64,000 nt of DNA from an uncultured Succiniclasticum sp. (lineage in GTDB: Bacteria; Bacillota; Negativicutes; Acidaminococcales; Acidaminococcaceae), in the NCBI GenBank assembly GCA_905235335.1, contig CAJOKZ010000002.1, forward strand, positions 939 through 64,938, written 5' to 3'. The first letter of the stretch is position 1. Every line of letters begins with the position of its first letter. Both the position numbers and the translations under genes were made by a program. Positions 53,539 to 62,085 of this stretch are shown one piece after another. The notes under the pieces are model-generated. The model saw only the letters and a program-made list of their open reading frames with translations, did not search any database and was not told the origin of the DNA.

Positions 53539-54180
53539 TCAGTCCTTTGCGACATTCTTCTCTTTAAAGGGGCACATGGCGACGCACACGCATTCGCCGC
53601 ACAGGGGTTTGCGCGCCTTACAGGTCAGCCTCCCGTGCCAGATGAACCAGTGATGCGCGTCCGCCCATTTGTGTTTCGGGATCAGCTTCTGCAGATCCAG
53701 CTCCGTGGCCTCCGGCGTCTTCGCGGCGGACAGTCCCAGCCGGTGGGAAGTGCGAAACACATGGGTATCCACGGCGATGGCAGGCACTTTATAAACCACG
53801 CTGGCAATGACATCCGCCGTCTTGCGCCCTACCCCGGGCAGCTTCATCATCGTAGGGATATCCCGGGGAATGACGCCGCCGAACTCTTCTGTCAGCATAT
53901 GGCACATGCCCAGCAGGTTTTTCGCTTTGGCCCGGTACAGGCCGCAGTCCCGGATCTCTTCCTCCAGCTGCTCCTGTGTCAGGGCCCCCATCTTTTCCGG
54001 CGTGTTCAGCCTCGGGAAGATCCGCCTGGTGATCTTGTTAACGCGCTCATCGGTACACTGGGCCGACATGATGACGGCGCACAGCAGTTCAAAAGGCGAA
54101 TTGTAATGCAGCGCGGTGCCGATTCCCCTGTACCGTTCTTCCAGCGCGGCGATAATTTCCTGTTTGTCTTTTTTGCGCAT
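53539..54180 (-). CDS. nth: Endonuclease III
   Basis: A 213-residue base-excision-repair glycosylase/AP lyase. The HhH motif and catalytic Lys are in MKLPGVGRKTADVIASV, the catalytic Asp in AVDTHVFRTSHRLGLS, and the [4Fe-4S] cysteines are CKARKPLCGECVCVAMC (C-x6-C-x2-C-x5-C). Length normal. Confidence 0.97.
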   Translation of the reverse strand: MRKKDKQEIIAALEERYRGIGTALHYNSPFELLCAVIMSAQCTDERVNKITRRIFPRLNTPEKMGALTQEQLEEEIRDCGLYRAKAKNLLGMCHMLTEEFGGVIPRDIPTMMKLPGVGRKTADVIASVVYKVPAIAVDTHVFRTSHRLGLSAAKTPEATELDLQKLIPKHKWADAHHWFIWHGRLTCKARKPLCGECVCVAMCPFKEKNVAKD

Positions 54181-54218
54181 GATTTCCGCATCCCCTTACC
54201 ATGCAAATATACACTCTG

Positions 54219-55583
54219 TCAGTTCGTCAGGCTCCGCACCGGTGCCGGGATCCGCCCGCCCCGGGCGATGAAGGTGTCCGCGCTGAATTTGCTGACCGCC
54301 ATGATGGGAGCGTGTCCCAGCAGGCCGCCGAATTCCACAGCCTCACCCACCCCTTTGCCGGGAACCGGGATAACGCGCACCGCCGTGGTCTTGTTGTTGA
54401 TCATACCGATAGCGGATTCGTCCGCTATGATGGCCGCGATGGTCTCCGCCGAAGTATCGCCGGGAATCGCGATCATATCCAGCCCCACTGAGCAGACACA
54501 GGTCATGGCCTCCAGCTTTTCAAGACTCAGGCTTCCCCGTTCCACAGCGGCAATCATACCCGCGTCCTCGCTGACAGGGATAAACGCGCCGGACAGGCCG
54601 CCTACATAGCTGGATGCCATCAGGCCGCCCTTTTTTACGGCATCGTTCAGCATGGCAAGGGTTGCCGTCGTGCCGGGACCGCCGCAGCTTTCCAGCCCGA
54701 TCTCTTCCAGGATATGCGCCACGGAATCACCTACGGCAGGCGTCGGCGCCAACGACAAATCGATGATGCCGAAGCGGGTGTCCAGCCGTTTGGCCGCTTC
54801 CTGCGCCACCAGCTGCCCCACCCGGGTGATCTTGAATGCCGTGCGCTTGATGACCTCCGCCACAGTGCCGATATCCTGCCCGCGGACCGCCTCCAGTGCA
54901 TGCTTCACCACACCGGGGCCGCTGACGCCTACACTGACCACGGACTCCGGCTCGGTCACACCGTGGAACGCCCCTGCCATAAAGGGATTGTCGTTGACCG
55001 CATTGCAGAACACTACCAGTTTTGCGCATCCGATGGCATCGTTGGCCGCCGTTTTCTCCGCCGTTTCCTTTACCACCCGTCCCATTTCGGCAACGGCATC
55101 CATATTGATGCCGGCCTTGGTCGAACCGACGTTGACCGAGGAACATACCACGTCCGTCACCGCCAGGGCTTCCGGGATTGAGGCGATCAGGTTGTGGTCC
55201 CCTTTGGTATAACCCTTGTCCACCAGCGCGCTGAAGCCGCCAATAAAGTTCACGCCCACTTCATGGGCCGCTTTATCCAGCGCCCTTGCCAGGGGCACAT
55301 AATCCGCCGTAACACAGCTCTCCCCTACAATGGATATTGGCGTAACGGAAATCCGCTTGTTGATGATGGGCACGCCCAGGTCGGACTCAATGTCCTCCCC
55401 GGTCTGCACCAGTTTCTCCGCCTTTTTGGTAATCTTGTCGTAAATTTTTCCGGCACAAACGCTGATATCCGGATGGCTGCAGTCCCGCAGGCTAATGCCC
55501 ATAGTGATGGTGCGCACGTCCAGATTGTTCCGGGTGATCATCCGTGTCGTTTCCAGTACATCGCTGATCGATAACACTGACAT
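54219..55583 (-). CDS. UPF0210/PFL-like (DUF711) family protein
   Basis: A 454-residue conserved protein with a PFL-like barrel ([106 protein letters not shown]). Biochemical role unknown in the family. It lies 14 bp after an ACT-domain gene, the usual pair, suggesting amino-acid-sensing control. Confidence 0.95.
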   Translation of the reverse strand: MSVLSISDVLETTRMITRNNLDVRTITMGISLRDCSHPDISVCAGKIYDKITKKAEKLVQTGEDIESDLGVPIINKRISVTPISIVGESCVTADYVPLARALDKAAHEVGVNFIGGFSALVDKGYTKGDHNLIASIPEALAVTDVVCSSVNVGSTKAGINMDAVAEMGRVVKETAEKTAANDAIGCAKLVVFCNAVNDNPFMAGAFHGVTEPESVVSVGVSGPGVVKHALEAVRGQDIGTVAEVIKRTAFKITRVGQLVAQEAAKRLDTRFGIIDLSLAPTPAVGDSVAHILEEIGLESCGGPGTTATLAMLNDAVKKGGLMASSYVGGLSGAFIPVSEDAGMIAAVERGSLSLEKLEAMTCVCSVGLDMIAIPGDTSAETIAAIIADESAIGMINNKTTAVRVIPVPGKGVGEAVEFGGLLGHAPIMAVSKFSADTFIARGGRIPAPVRSLTN

Positions 55584-55597
55584 GATGGCCCTCCCGT

Positions 55598-55867
55598 TTA
55601 AATCTGGTGCATGGCAGTGAAGATATCTTCACTCTGCACGCGGATCTCCAGACCGATCTCTTCTGCCAGGGCCGCAAAATGTTCCTTCAGCGTCTTCAGG
55701 TTCATTTTGGAATCCGCCATATCAGCGATCAGGACCATGTTAAAAAATCCTTCCATGATATTCTGGTTGATGTTCAGCACGTTGACCTGGTTATTGGCCA
55801 GGATATTCGTCACTTTGGCGATAATGCCGACCTTATCCTTTCCCACTACGGTTATTACAATACGCAT
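55598..55867 (-). CDS. ACT-domain protein (UPF0237)
   Basis: An 89-residue single ACT domain ([46 protein letters not shown]). ACT domains bind amino acids and act as regulatory subunits. Ribosome site GGAGGAG. First gene of the pair with UPF0210. Confidence 0.95.
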   Translation of the reverse strand: MRIVITVVGKDKVGIIAKVTNILANNQVNVLNINQNIMEGFFNMVLIADMADSKMNLKTLKEHFAALAEEIGLEIRVQSEDIFTAMHQI

Positions 55868-55933
55868 GTTTCTTCTCCTCCAGCTTTTTATATATTTTAA
55901 CTTAAAAAATACCTGTCCGTTATATATTGGCTG

Positions 55934-56410
55934 CTACCGGATTTCAACCGCATCCTCCAGCGCTTTCACGCTGCCGCCCTTAAGCAGGAACACCTCCTGC
56001 CCCTCCTGCAGGTCGGTAAATACGCAAAGGCAGGCGTCCGAAGGAGCGTTGGTTTTCACATAGGCCGTATCAAAAGTCATCAGCGTATCGCCCTTTTTCA
56101 CGTCCTGCCCGTCTTGAACATATACAGTGAACCCGCTGCCGTTCAGCTTCACTGTATCGATGCCGATATGAAGCAGGTACTCCAACCCCTCTTTCGTGGT
56201 AAGGCCCATGGCGTGCTTTGTTTCAACCACAACATTCACGGTGCTGTCCGCCGGGGCCAGCACGCGCCCATCAGAGGGTCTGACCATAAACCCGTCGCCA
56301 TTCATCTTTTCCGCGAACGCCTCATCCGGCGTTTCCGTAATCGGGCAAAGCTGTCCGGAAAACGGGCTTGCGAATCTGTTTTTCTTCCTGCCGAACAATG
56401 CATCAAACAT
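55934..56410 (-). CDS. PTS glucose-type EIIA protein (orphan)
   Basis: About 158 residues: SPFSGQLCPITETPDEAFAEKMNGDG, DGRVLAPADSTVNVVVETKHAMG and the phosphorylation site EYLLHIGIDTVKLNG (His81 from this start; partner His66). EIIA-Glc either phosphorylates an EIIBC or acts as a regulator. No other PTS gene is nearby. The frame opens at 56488; the ATG at 56410 follows GAGGTGG and matches the family start. Confidence 0.93.
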   Translation of the reverse strand: MFDALFGRKKNRFASPFSGQLCPITETPDEAFAEKMNGDGFMVRPSDGRVLAPADSTVNVVVETKHAMGLTTKEGLEYLLHIGIDTVKLNGSGFTVYVQDGQDVKKGDTLMTFDTAYVKTNAPSDACLCVFTDLQEGQEVFLLKGGSVKALEDAVEIR

Positions 56411-56534
56411 ATGTCTGTTCCACCTCGCAATATGTATTTGCAAAAGCGCCAGTCCATGCATCCGGGATATTCCCCCGCATCGGCGCAACTGTAAGATTGC
56501 ATTATGCTATATCACACAGAAGACAGCACCCCCG

Positions 56535-56747
56535 TCAGCGGAACAGATGGGCCAGTACGCTCAGTATCACACTGATCACAATACAGCTTACCCAGGGAAA
56601 ATAAAAACTGCCGTGCTCCCCCTCTATGCGGATATCCCCGGGCAGGTTCCCGAAAGGAAGGGTCCGTCCCCCGAAATGGATGACCGCGCCCACCACCACC
56701 AGAAGGATTCCCAGCTGGATCAGCATTTTTCCTATACCGCCAGACAT
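56535..56747 (-). CDS. DUF2905 small membrane protein
   Basis: About 70 residues with two hydrophobic helices around FGGRTLPFGNLPGDIRIEGEHGSFYFPW, the DUF2905 signature. These proteins are often found near ruvABC, which is not seen here. ATG at 56747 chosen after AAAAGGGG. Function unknown. Confidence 0.88.
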   Translation of the reverse strand: MSGGIGKMLIQLGILLVVVGAVIHFGGRTLPFGNLPGDIRIEGEHGSFYFPWVSCIVISVILSVLAHLFR

Positions 56748-56936
56748 ATTACATCCCCTTTTTTCCAAGATGCGCTTCCTGCGTTTGCGCTTTTTATGTA
56801 AATTTTTTAAAATTTTAGTAGCTATTCCTGCCAGTTTATTATAAAATATATTGTATAAAATGCCAATGGTTTTTCATTCCATCGACACTAATTTTCACAA
56901 TAGTCATATTTTAAAAGGTTGAAAGGAGTCTGTACC

Positions 56937-57422
56937 ATGCCTTATGTAAACATCAAAATCACCAAAGAAGGTAACGTAACCCCTGAACAAAAACGGAAGC
57001 TGATCGAAGGCGCCACCAAACTGCTGGCTGACGTTCTGCACAAAAACACGAAAACCCTTGTGGTGACCATCGACGAAGTGGACACGGATAACTGGGGCAT
57101 CGGGGGCATCCCGGTAACGGATCTCCGCAAGATCGCCAAAGCAAAAGCCGCTGCCGACGCCGAGCTGAAAGCAATCGCCACCAAGGAAGAGCCCCGGCCC
57201 AAGAAGAAAGAAGGAAAAGGACTGGCAAAAGTCGCCAAAGAGCTGGAAAAGGCACAAAAGGCCGCGGAAAAAGCGGCGGCCAAAGAAGAAGCAAAAGCGA
57301 AAAAGGCAGCCAAGGAAGAAGCGAAGGCACAAAAGGCTGCGCAAAAAGAAGCTTCCAACGCGGAAAAGGAAGCTGCAAAATCTTCAAAAAAGGCAGCTAA
57401 ATCAAAGAAAAAGGAAAATTAA
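56937..57422 (+). CDS. 4-oxalocrotonate tautomerase-like domain with lysine-rich tail
   Basis: A 161-residue protein. Residues 1-70 are a tautomerase-superfamily domain starting MPYVNIKITKEGNVTPEQKR; after Met removal Pro becomes the N-terminal catalytic base, and IDEVDTDNWGIGGIPVTDLRK ends the domain. Residues about 72-161 are an almost pure Lys/Ala/Glu helix-prone tail (AEKAAAKEEAKAKKAAKEE) resembling bacterial histone-H1-like tails. Family members are about 60-80 residues, so the tail is the oddity; it may bind nucleic acid or polyphosphate. The start at 56937 (after AAAGGAG) is needed to expose Pro; an ATG six codons upstream is rejected. Confidence 0.88.
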   Translation: MPYVNIKITKEGNVTPEQKRKLIEGATKLLADVLHKNTKTLVVTIDEVDTDNWGIGGIPVTDLRKIAKAKAAADAELKAIATKEEPRPKKKEGKGLAKVAKELEKAQKAAEKAAAKEEAKAKKAAKEEAKAQKAAQKEASNAEKEAAKSSKKAAKSKKKEN

Positions 57423-57434
57423 GACTGCAGCGAA

Positions 57435-57474
57435 GGCCCCCGGCAGCAAAACTGCCGGGGGCCGGTTGTTTTTT
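57435..57474 (+). terminator. Terminator of the tautomerase gene
   Basis: GGCCCCCGGCAG / CTGCCGGGGGCC perfect 12-bp stem (57435-57446 with 57452-57463), then a T-rich tail. Confidence 0.93.
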
Positions 57475-57488
57475 CCGTCTGCCGGTTT

Positions 57489-58154
57489 TCAACGCGTAAC
57501 AGCAGCTTTCCCTTTCGGCATGAACAGCCTGTCCGTATCCGCCTTCTCATGCCGCAGCAGATTCCATTTCATATCCAGCCCGCCCGCGTAGCCGGTCAGG
57601 CTGCCGCTGCTGCCGACCACCCGATGGCAGGGGATGATGACCGGGATGGGATTATGCCCTACCGCCCCGCCCACCGCCTGGGCGGACATTTTTTCTTTAT
57701 GAAGCCGTTTTGCGACGATCCGGCCAATCTCGCCATAGGTTGTTGTTTTCCCGTAAGGTATCTTCAGCAGTTCCTGCCAGACCATCTGACGGAACCGGCT
57801 GCCCTGCGGCGCCAGCGGCAGCCGGCACGGATCGGGCTTCTCCCCTGCGAAGTACCGGTCAAGCCAGGTCGCCGCCTGCTCCAAAACAGGCGGCTCCCCA
57901 TCACGGTCCGCTGTTTTTCCTCTCCCTGCCTTTCCTGTGCCAGAAAGCGCCGATGCTGCTTCCCCGTTGACAGCTTTACTCAGGCGGCCGTCAGGCCATG
58001 CTACGCCGCACTTATTGTTCCCCGCCCGCACCGCATCCGGTTTTTCCTGCACCGTGCGCTCCTGTGTTTCCGGCACAAGCTCCAGCAGGCGGGTTTCATC
58101 ACAGACGATCGTCAGCCTGCCGAATGGCGACTGATACATTTTATAATAAAACAT
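57489..58154 (-). CDS. ogt: Methylated-DNA-protein-cysteine methyltransferase with inserted linker
   Basis: About 221 residues. The C-terminal domain is complete: FRQMVWQELLKIPYGKTTTYGEIGR (helix-turn-helix), VGGAVGHNPIPVIIPCHRVVGSSGSLTGYAGGL with the acceptor Cys in PCHRV. The N-terminal domain (FYYKMYQSPFGRLTIVCDETRLLELV) is split from it by roughly 60 low-complexity residues (about 35-95), making it longer than typical Ogt (about 170). ATG at 58154 follows GGAGGGAGG. Confidence 0.93.
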   Translation of the reverse strand: MFYYKMYQSPFGRLTIVCDETRLLELVPETQERTVQEKPDAVRAGNNKCGVAWPDGRLSKAVNGEAASALSGTGKAGRGKTADRDGEPPVLEQAATWLDRYFAGEKPDPCRLPLAPQGSRFRQMVWQELLKIPYGKTTTYGEIGRIVAKRLHKEKMSAQAVGGAVGHNPIPVIIPCHRVVGSSGSLTGYAGGLDMKWNLLRHEKADTDRLFMPKGKAAVTR

Positions 58155-58245
58155 GCTGCGTCCTCCCTCCAAACGCGGGAAGTATATATGATCCAACCTT
58201 CCGCCAGCGCCATTTTATCATATTATCCCAATATTTCCTATTCTG

Positions 58246-58254
58246 TGTTATAAT
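58246..58254 (+). promoter_or_regulatory. Extended -10 promoter of the nitrogenase-like operon
   Basis: TGTTATAAT: perfect -10 TATAAT (58249-58254) with an upstream TG. The -35 position (TCCCAA) is poor. The leader would be about 140 nt, including a TTGACGG/CCGTCAA hairpin (58298-58316) and a repeat copy. Confidence 0.6.
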
Positions 58255-58330
58255 AAAACAAGAATGAATAAAGATTGATTCTTAATAAACGGCATGGTTG
58301 ACGGATCTGCCGTCAACAGCCGCACACCCC

Positions 58331-58369
58331 AAAGAAACGCAAGGCAGCGCCGATTCAACGCGTTTCCTT
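58331..58369. repeat. Palindromic repeat copy in leader of nitrogenase-like operon
   Basis: Ends AAGAAACGC and GCGTTTCCTT, core GCGCCGATTCAACG (58347-58360), the same core as copy 2. It ends about 30 bp before the start codon of the first nitrogenase-like gene. Confidence 0.5.
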
Positions 58370-58399
58370 GAAAATCTTGAACACCTCACACATCCTCAT

Positions 58400-59743
58400 A
58401 TGACAAACAACGACAACCGACAGGAACACAACAGCAAATTAGCCACCAAATGGCTGTTCACCAAGAACCGGTCCTGCAGCTGCACCATGCCGGGCATCTG
58501 GCGGGCTGTCAGCTTCTGCGACGGCTGCGCGGTCATCTTCCACGGCCCGTCCGGCTGCGCCCATGTGGCCACCCTGATGGATCTGGGCGCCCAATACCGC
58601 ATCATCGGGAACCGCATAAGCGAACAAGTCGACGCCGTCCCCCTTATCGCCTCGGACCTGCAGGACAAGGACTGTATCTTCGGCGGAACGGACCGTCTGC
58701 GGGGCTGCATCGCTTATGTGATGGAAACCTGGCATCCGAAATGCTTGGTCATCGCATCATCCTGCGTGGCCGGTGTCATCGGCGATGACGTGGAACAGGA
58801 AGCGGAAGATGCGGAAGCGATGTACCGGATCCCGGTTCTCTGCGTACCCTACGGCGGCTTTCTGGGAGGAGAGTATTCTGACGGGTATTTCCAGACGGCC
58901 AGGCTGATCATGGACCGCTTCCTCACGCCCCAGCCCAAAGCGCCCGGCACAGTACTGCTGCTGGGAGACCAGATGGGACCCTGGGGCCAGTACGCACGGG
59001 AAGTGAAACGCCTGCTGGCCGGATTCGGGCTGCAGGTAAAGTGGCAGTTCCCCGGCTATGTCCCTTTCGACCGGTGGCGGGAAATGACATCCGCCTCCCT
59101 GCTGATTCCCCTGAACTACGCGGGACAGACCCAGGGCGGGCTGGAAAAAACGGCGGCGGACTGGCAGGAACGGTTCGGAACCCCGTCTGTCCGCAACATA
59201 TATCCGGTAGGCTGGCAGAACACCTGCGACTGGCTGCGCAGCATCGGGCGGCTGCTGCAGGAGGAAGCCCGGGGTGAAGCCATCATCCGTCGGGAAGAAA
59301 AGCGGCTGGATGATTTTATCGCATCCATCCTGCCCGTCACAAAACAAAAAAAGGCCGTCCTCGGCATCGGCCGGGGACCCCGCTGGTACAACCCGGCCGA
59401 AACGCTGAATACCATGCGGCGGATGCAGATGGATATCACCGCCGTCATACTGTTCGACAAATTAGCAGCCGATGAAAAGGAAACAGTAACCGCCACGGTA
59501 CAGACCTGGCTGGCCGACAGGAACCTGCAAACCGTCCCCCTCATCGGCAATGGGGATTTTAATGCCATCCTGCAGGACGCCGATGTGCTTCTGACCACCG
59601 ATGAAATCCTGGACAACCCTGTCAGGCAGTTCTTCATCCCCATGGTGCCCCTGGCCGGAACAGACGGGGAGATCCTTCTGATGCGCACCATATACCGCTT
59701 GCTTTGCCGTTATGGAAACAAGGGAGGGATCGCCTATGCGTAA
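58400..59743 (+). CDS. Nitrogenase component-1-like protein, NifD-like subunit
   Basis: About 447 residues of the oxidoreductase/nitrogenase component 1 superfamily. Cys28 (RSCSCTMPG), Cys53 (HGPSGCAHV) and Cys122 (ASSCVAGVIGDDV) are spaced 25 and 69, close to NifD P-cluster ligands (62, 88, 154). No residue corresponds to the FeMo-cofactor ligands: the C275 region reads ASLLIPLNYAGQTQGGLEK and no H442-like His is seen. It is therefore not a nitrogenase but a related reductase or assembly subunit of unknown substrate. Extra cysteines (26, 40, 43) lie near the cluster. The ATG at 58400 fits the domain start but has no clear ribosome site. An upstream TTG (58298) is less likely. Confidence 0.9.
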   Translation: MTNNDNRQEHNSKLATKWLFTKNRSCSCTMPGIWRAVSFCDGCAVIFHGPSGCAHVATLMDLGAQYRIIGNRISEQVDAVPLIASDLQDKDCIFGGTDRLRGCIAYVMETWHPKCLVIASSCVAGVIGDDVEQEAEDAEAMYRIPVLCVPYGGFLGGEYSDGYFQTARLIMDRFLTPQPKAPGTVLLLGDQMGPWGQYAREVKRLLAGFGLQVKWQFPGYVPFDRWREMTSASLLIPLNYAGQTQGGLEKTAADWQERFGTPSVRNIYPVGWQNTCDWLRSIGRLLQEEARGEAIIRREEKRLDDFIASILPVTKQKKAVLGIGRGPRWYNPAETLNTMRRMQMDITAVILFDKLAADEKETVTATVQTWLADRNLQTVPLIGNGDFNAILQDADVLLTTDEILDNPVRQFFIPMVPLAGTDGEILLMRTIYRLLCRYGNKGGIAYA

Positions 59744-59808
59744 CGAAACACAAGCCACGTTCCGCCGCTCCGGTTTCGCCGCAGCGGCAAACAAAGGAGG
59801 GAACCGTT

Positions 59809-61221
59809 ATGCCTGACCCGAACTGGAAGACGTCCTGCCACCACATGTCGGTCTGCGCCCTCACCGGCGCCTCCGCTTTTTTTGCGTCCATCTCCGGCAG
59901 CTTTATCCTGATCAACGGTCCTCTCTGGTGCTATTTCTATGCCATGAAATATGTGGAAGACTACGACGCCTCCGCCCTGCGCCGTTTCCATTGCACACAA
60001 CCGGAAGGCAACGCGCTGGTATACGGGACGGAAAAAGACCTGCTGGCGGGATTGGATTTTATCAAAAACAACTTTACGCCGGAACGGGTCTTCATCGTCA
60101 ACAACTGCAGCGTCAGCCTGGTCGGCGACGATATTGCGGCCATTGCGGCCAAAGCAGCGCTGCCCTGCCCAGTTTACACCGTGGACAGCGGCGGCATCTC
60201 CGGGGATTTTCCGGAGGGATATGAGATCGCGCTGCTGCGGGTCATAAAGGAAGTAAAAAAGAACGCAAAAACGAAAACGGATTTACCTTTTGAAAACCCA
60301 AATTTGCAAGACGGCAATACCGTTTCAACGAATGTTTCCAAGCCGGAAAACGCTTCCGAAGCCGACGAAAGCGCCGCGAACGGTTCCGGTATTCCTTCCG
60401 CCAGGCCTTCCGTCAATCTTCTGGGCCTGACCCCCACTTACTTCCGGGGCGAAGAAGACATAAAAGAAGTCCGCCGCATTCTGGAAAAAGCGGGCTATCG
60501 TATCAATGCCGTCCCCGGCGGTGGCTCCACCTGGGACGAAATCATGCGGCTTCCCAACGCGGATTTAAATCTTGTACTGCGGGACGAACTGGCGCTGAAA
60601 GCCGCCAAAGCGCTGGAATCAGAATTCGGCACGCCGTTTATATCCGCAGGCATGCCCTACGGTATCCAGGGTACGCTCCGGTGGCTGGCCACGATCGATG
60701 CCGCACTGCCTGCCAAAAATCCGGAAGCCGTCAGACTGGAAGCGGAAACCGTCAACGCCCGGCTCCGGTTCCGCAGCAGCAACATGCAGTCCCTGTGGGG
60801 CCCCTTGTGGTTCGACAATATCCTGATCGCCGCGCCGCCTTCGGAAGCCGCCGGTCTCGCGGAAGCGGTCCGGGGCGAATGGGCCGACACCGGAAATCTG
60901 GTCATCCACTTCTCTCAGGACACGCCCCTGCGTCCGGCATCGGCAGATAAGATCTGCATTGCGGGAAAAGACGACGCCGCCATGAAAGAAACCTTTGAAA
61001 AATGGAACGACGGCCTTGTCCTGGGATCTTCCCTCGAAGCAAGCCGTCTTGTGCGTTTGAACAAACCCTTCGTAAACTGCAACATCGTGCTGCCGTCCTA
61101 TCACGAGATCATCGCGTCCGACGCGCCCCTGTGCGGCATCCGCGGCGCCGCTTACCTGTTCGAACGGATCTGGAACGCAAAATTAAACGGCTGCATGGAC
61201 GAGGTCAGGCAAACAAAATAA
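59809..61221 (+). CDS. Nitrogenase component-1-like protein, NifK-like subunit
   Basis: A 470-residue partner subunit. Cys16, Cys41 (INGPLWCYFY) and Cys100 (VNNCSVSLVGDD) are spaced 25 and 59, almost exactly as the NifK P-cluster ligands (70, 95, 153). VNLLGLTPTYFRGEEDIKEVRRILEKAGYRINAVPGGG begins the second Rossmann-like domain, and GTPFISAGMPYGIQGTLRWL the third. A Thr/Asn/Ser-rich insert (about 155-200) separates domains. Upstream gene ends 66 bp before; start chosen at 59809 after AAAGGAGGG. Together with the NifD-like protein it should form an alpha2beta2 complex with a P-cluster-like site. No NifH-like reductase gene is in the window. Confidence 0.9.
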   Translation: MPDPNWKTSCHHMSVCALTGASAFFASISGSFILINGPLWCYFYAMKYVEDYDASALRRFHCTQPEGNALVYGTEKDLLAGLDFIKNNFTPERVFIVNNCSVSLVGDDIAAIAAKAALPCPVYTVDSGGISGDFPEGYEIALLRVIKEVKKNAKTKTDLPFENPNLQDGNTVSTNVSKPENASEADESAANGSGIPSARPSVNLLGLTPTYFRGEEDIKEVRRILEKAGYRINAVPGGGSTWDEIMRLPNADLNLVLRDELALKAAKALESEFGTPFISAGMPYGIQGTLRWLATIDAALPAKNPEAVRLEAETVNARLRFRSSNMQSLWGPLWFDNILIAAPPSEAAGLAEAVRGEWADTGNLVIHFSQDTPLRPASADKICIAGKDDAAMKETFEKWNDGLVLGSSLEASRLVRLNKPFVNCNIVLPSYHEIIASDAPLCGIRGAAYLFERIWNAKLNGCMDEVRQTK

Positions 61222-61238
61222 AAAGAACAGGCAACGTT

Positions 61239-61898
61239 TTATGTATTACCGGGAAACAACAGCTCCGCTACATGCACCGCCCGTTTTCCTTCCGGCAGTC
61301 CCTGCGCCAGCCCGGTAAGGCAGGAGTTGCAGTAACAGGCCGTCCGACCTGTTGTAAATCGCTGACAATACGTTTTAAGATATGCGTCGATCTCTTCCGG
61401 AGATTTCGGCTGCATATCTTTTTTGATTTCCGCAAACCGCAATGGCGCCAGCGTAAAATTGTCGGGACGCATGGGACCAAGCAAAAAGCTGCCGTCAAAA
61501 TTGATTTCTTTTTCTGTTCCGGGAAGCTCCACGATTTCCACATTCATTTTGCGAAGCACGCTGCGTACCGCCGCCTTTTCCGCCTCTCTTGCTTTGGCGC
61601 GGTAGCAGTCCTGCAGGGTGATGCGCTCCCCTTTATAATCTGGGAACGGGAAATCCGGCAGGCTGTCGATGAACTCATACAGGCTGATCACCTTTGCGGC
61701 CGGCCGGTTCTCTCCGATAATAATACTGCATGTCTCACAAACGGTAATCACGATATCGTTCCAGCCCGACAGGGCTTTATGCCCCGGACGGCAGCAGCCG
61801 GCCACACGGACACCTTCCGAAGTCATGAAGCGTTTCACTTTTTCAGAAGTTTCCGGACGCAGTTTTGTAAAATTACAGCTGGGAAAATAATATTTCAT
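61239..61898 (-). CDS. HdrB-like cysteine-rich (CCG-domain) protein
   Basis: A 219-residue protein of the CCG/HdrB-like type. First CCG motif: FPSCNF, VAGCCRPGHKALSG, VCETC. The second repeat is degenerate: LQDCYRAKARE is present, the middle CC is replaced (VELPGTEKEI), and CYCNSCLTGL provides the last cysteines. In HdrB this motif binds the noncubane [4Fe-4S] cluster that reduces disulfides. It is convergent with the nitrogenase-like genes, 17 bp from the second stop. Ribosome site GGAGAGGG. A functional link is inferred from proximity and shared redox character. Confidence 0.75.
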   Translation of the reverse strand: MKYYFPSCNFTKLRPETSEKVKRFMTSEGVRVAGCCRPGHKALSGWNDIVITVCETCSIIIGENRPAAKVISLYEFIDSLPDFPFPDYKGERITLQDCYRAKAREAEKAAVRSVLRKMNVEIVELPGTEKEINFDGSFLLGPMRPDNFTLAPLRFAEIKKDMQPKSPEEIDAYLKTYCQRFTTGRTACYCNSCLTGLAQGLPEGKRAVHVAELLFPGNT

Positions 61899-62043
61899 AA
61901 CCGCCCTCTCCTCATGTCATCAGAACACAATGGTAAACTCAGACTATTGTTTCAAATATTATTTTTTAATGCAGGATTCGTCATCATATAAATCTCTTTG
62001 CCATATGCGCACGCTTCGCAAAAAGTGTATCACAGTTTTACAA

Positions 62044-62075
62044 CGAAAAAAAGCCCTGCAAACCAATTTGCAGGG
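62044..62075 (-). terminator. Terminator of tRNA-Arg
   Basis: CCCTGCAAA / TTTGCAGGG stem (62054-62062 with 62067-62075), T7 on the minus strand, 11 bp after the tRNA CCA end. Confidence 0.92.
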
Positions 62076-62085
62076 TCATTATCTC

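Noticed and set aside
58400-61221. Genuine nitrogenase (nifDK)
   Set aside because: FeMo-cofactor ligands are missing in the NifD-like subunit and no nifH or assembly genes are visible.
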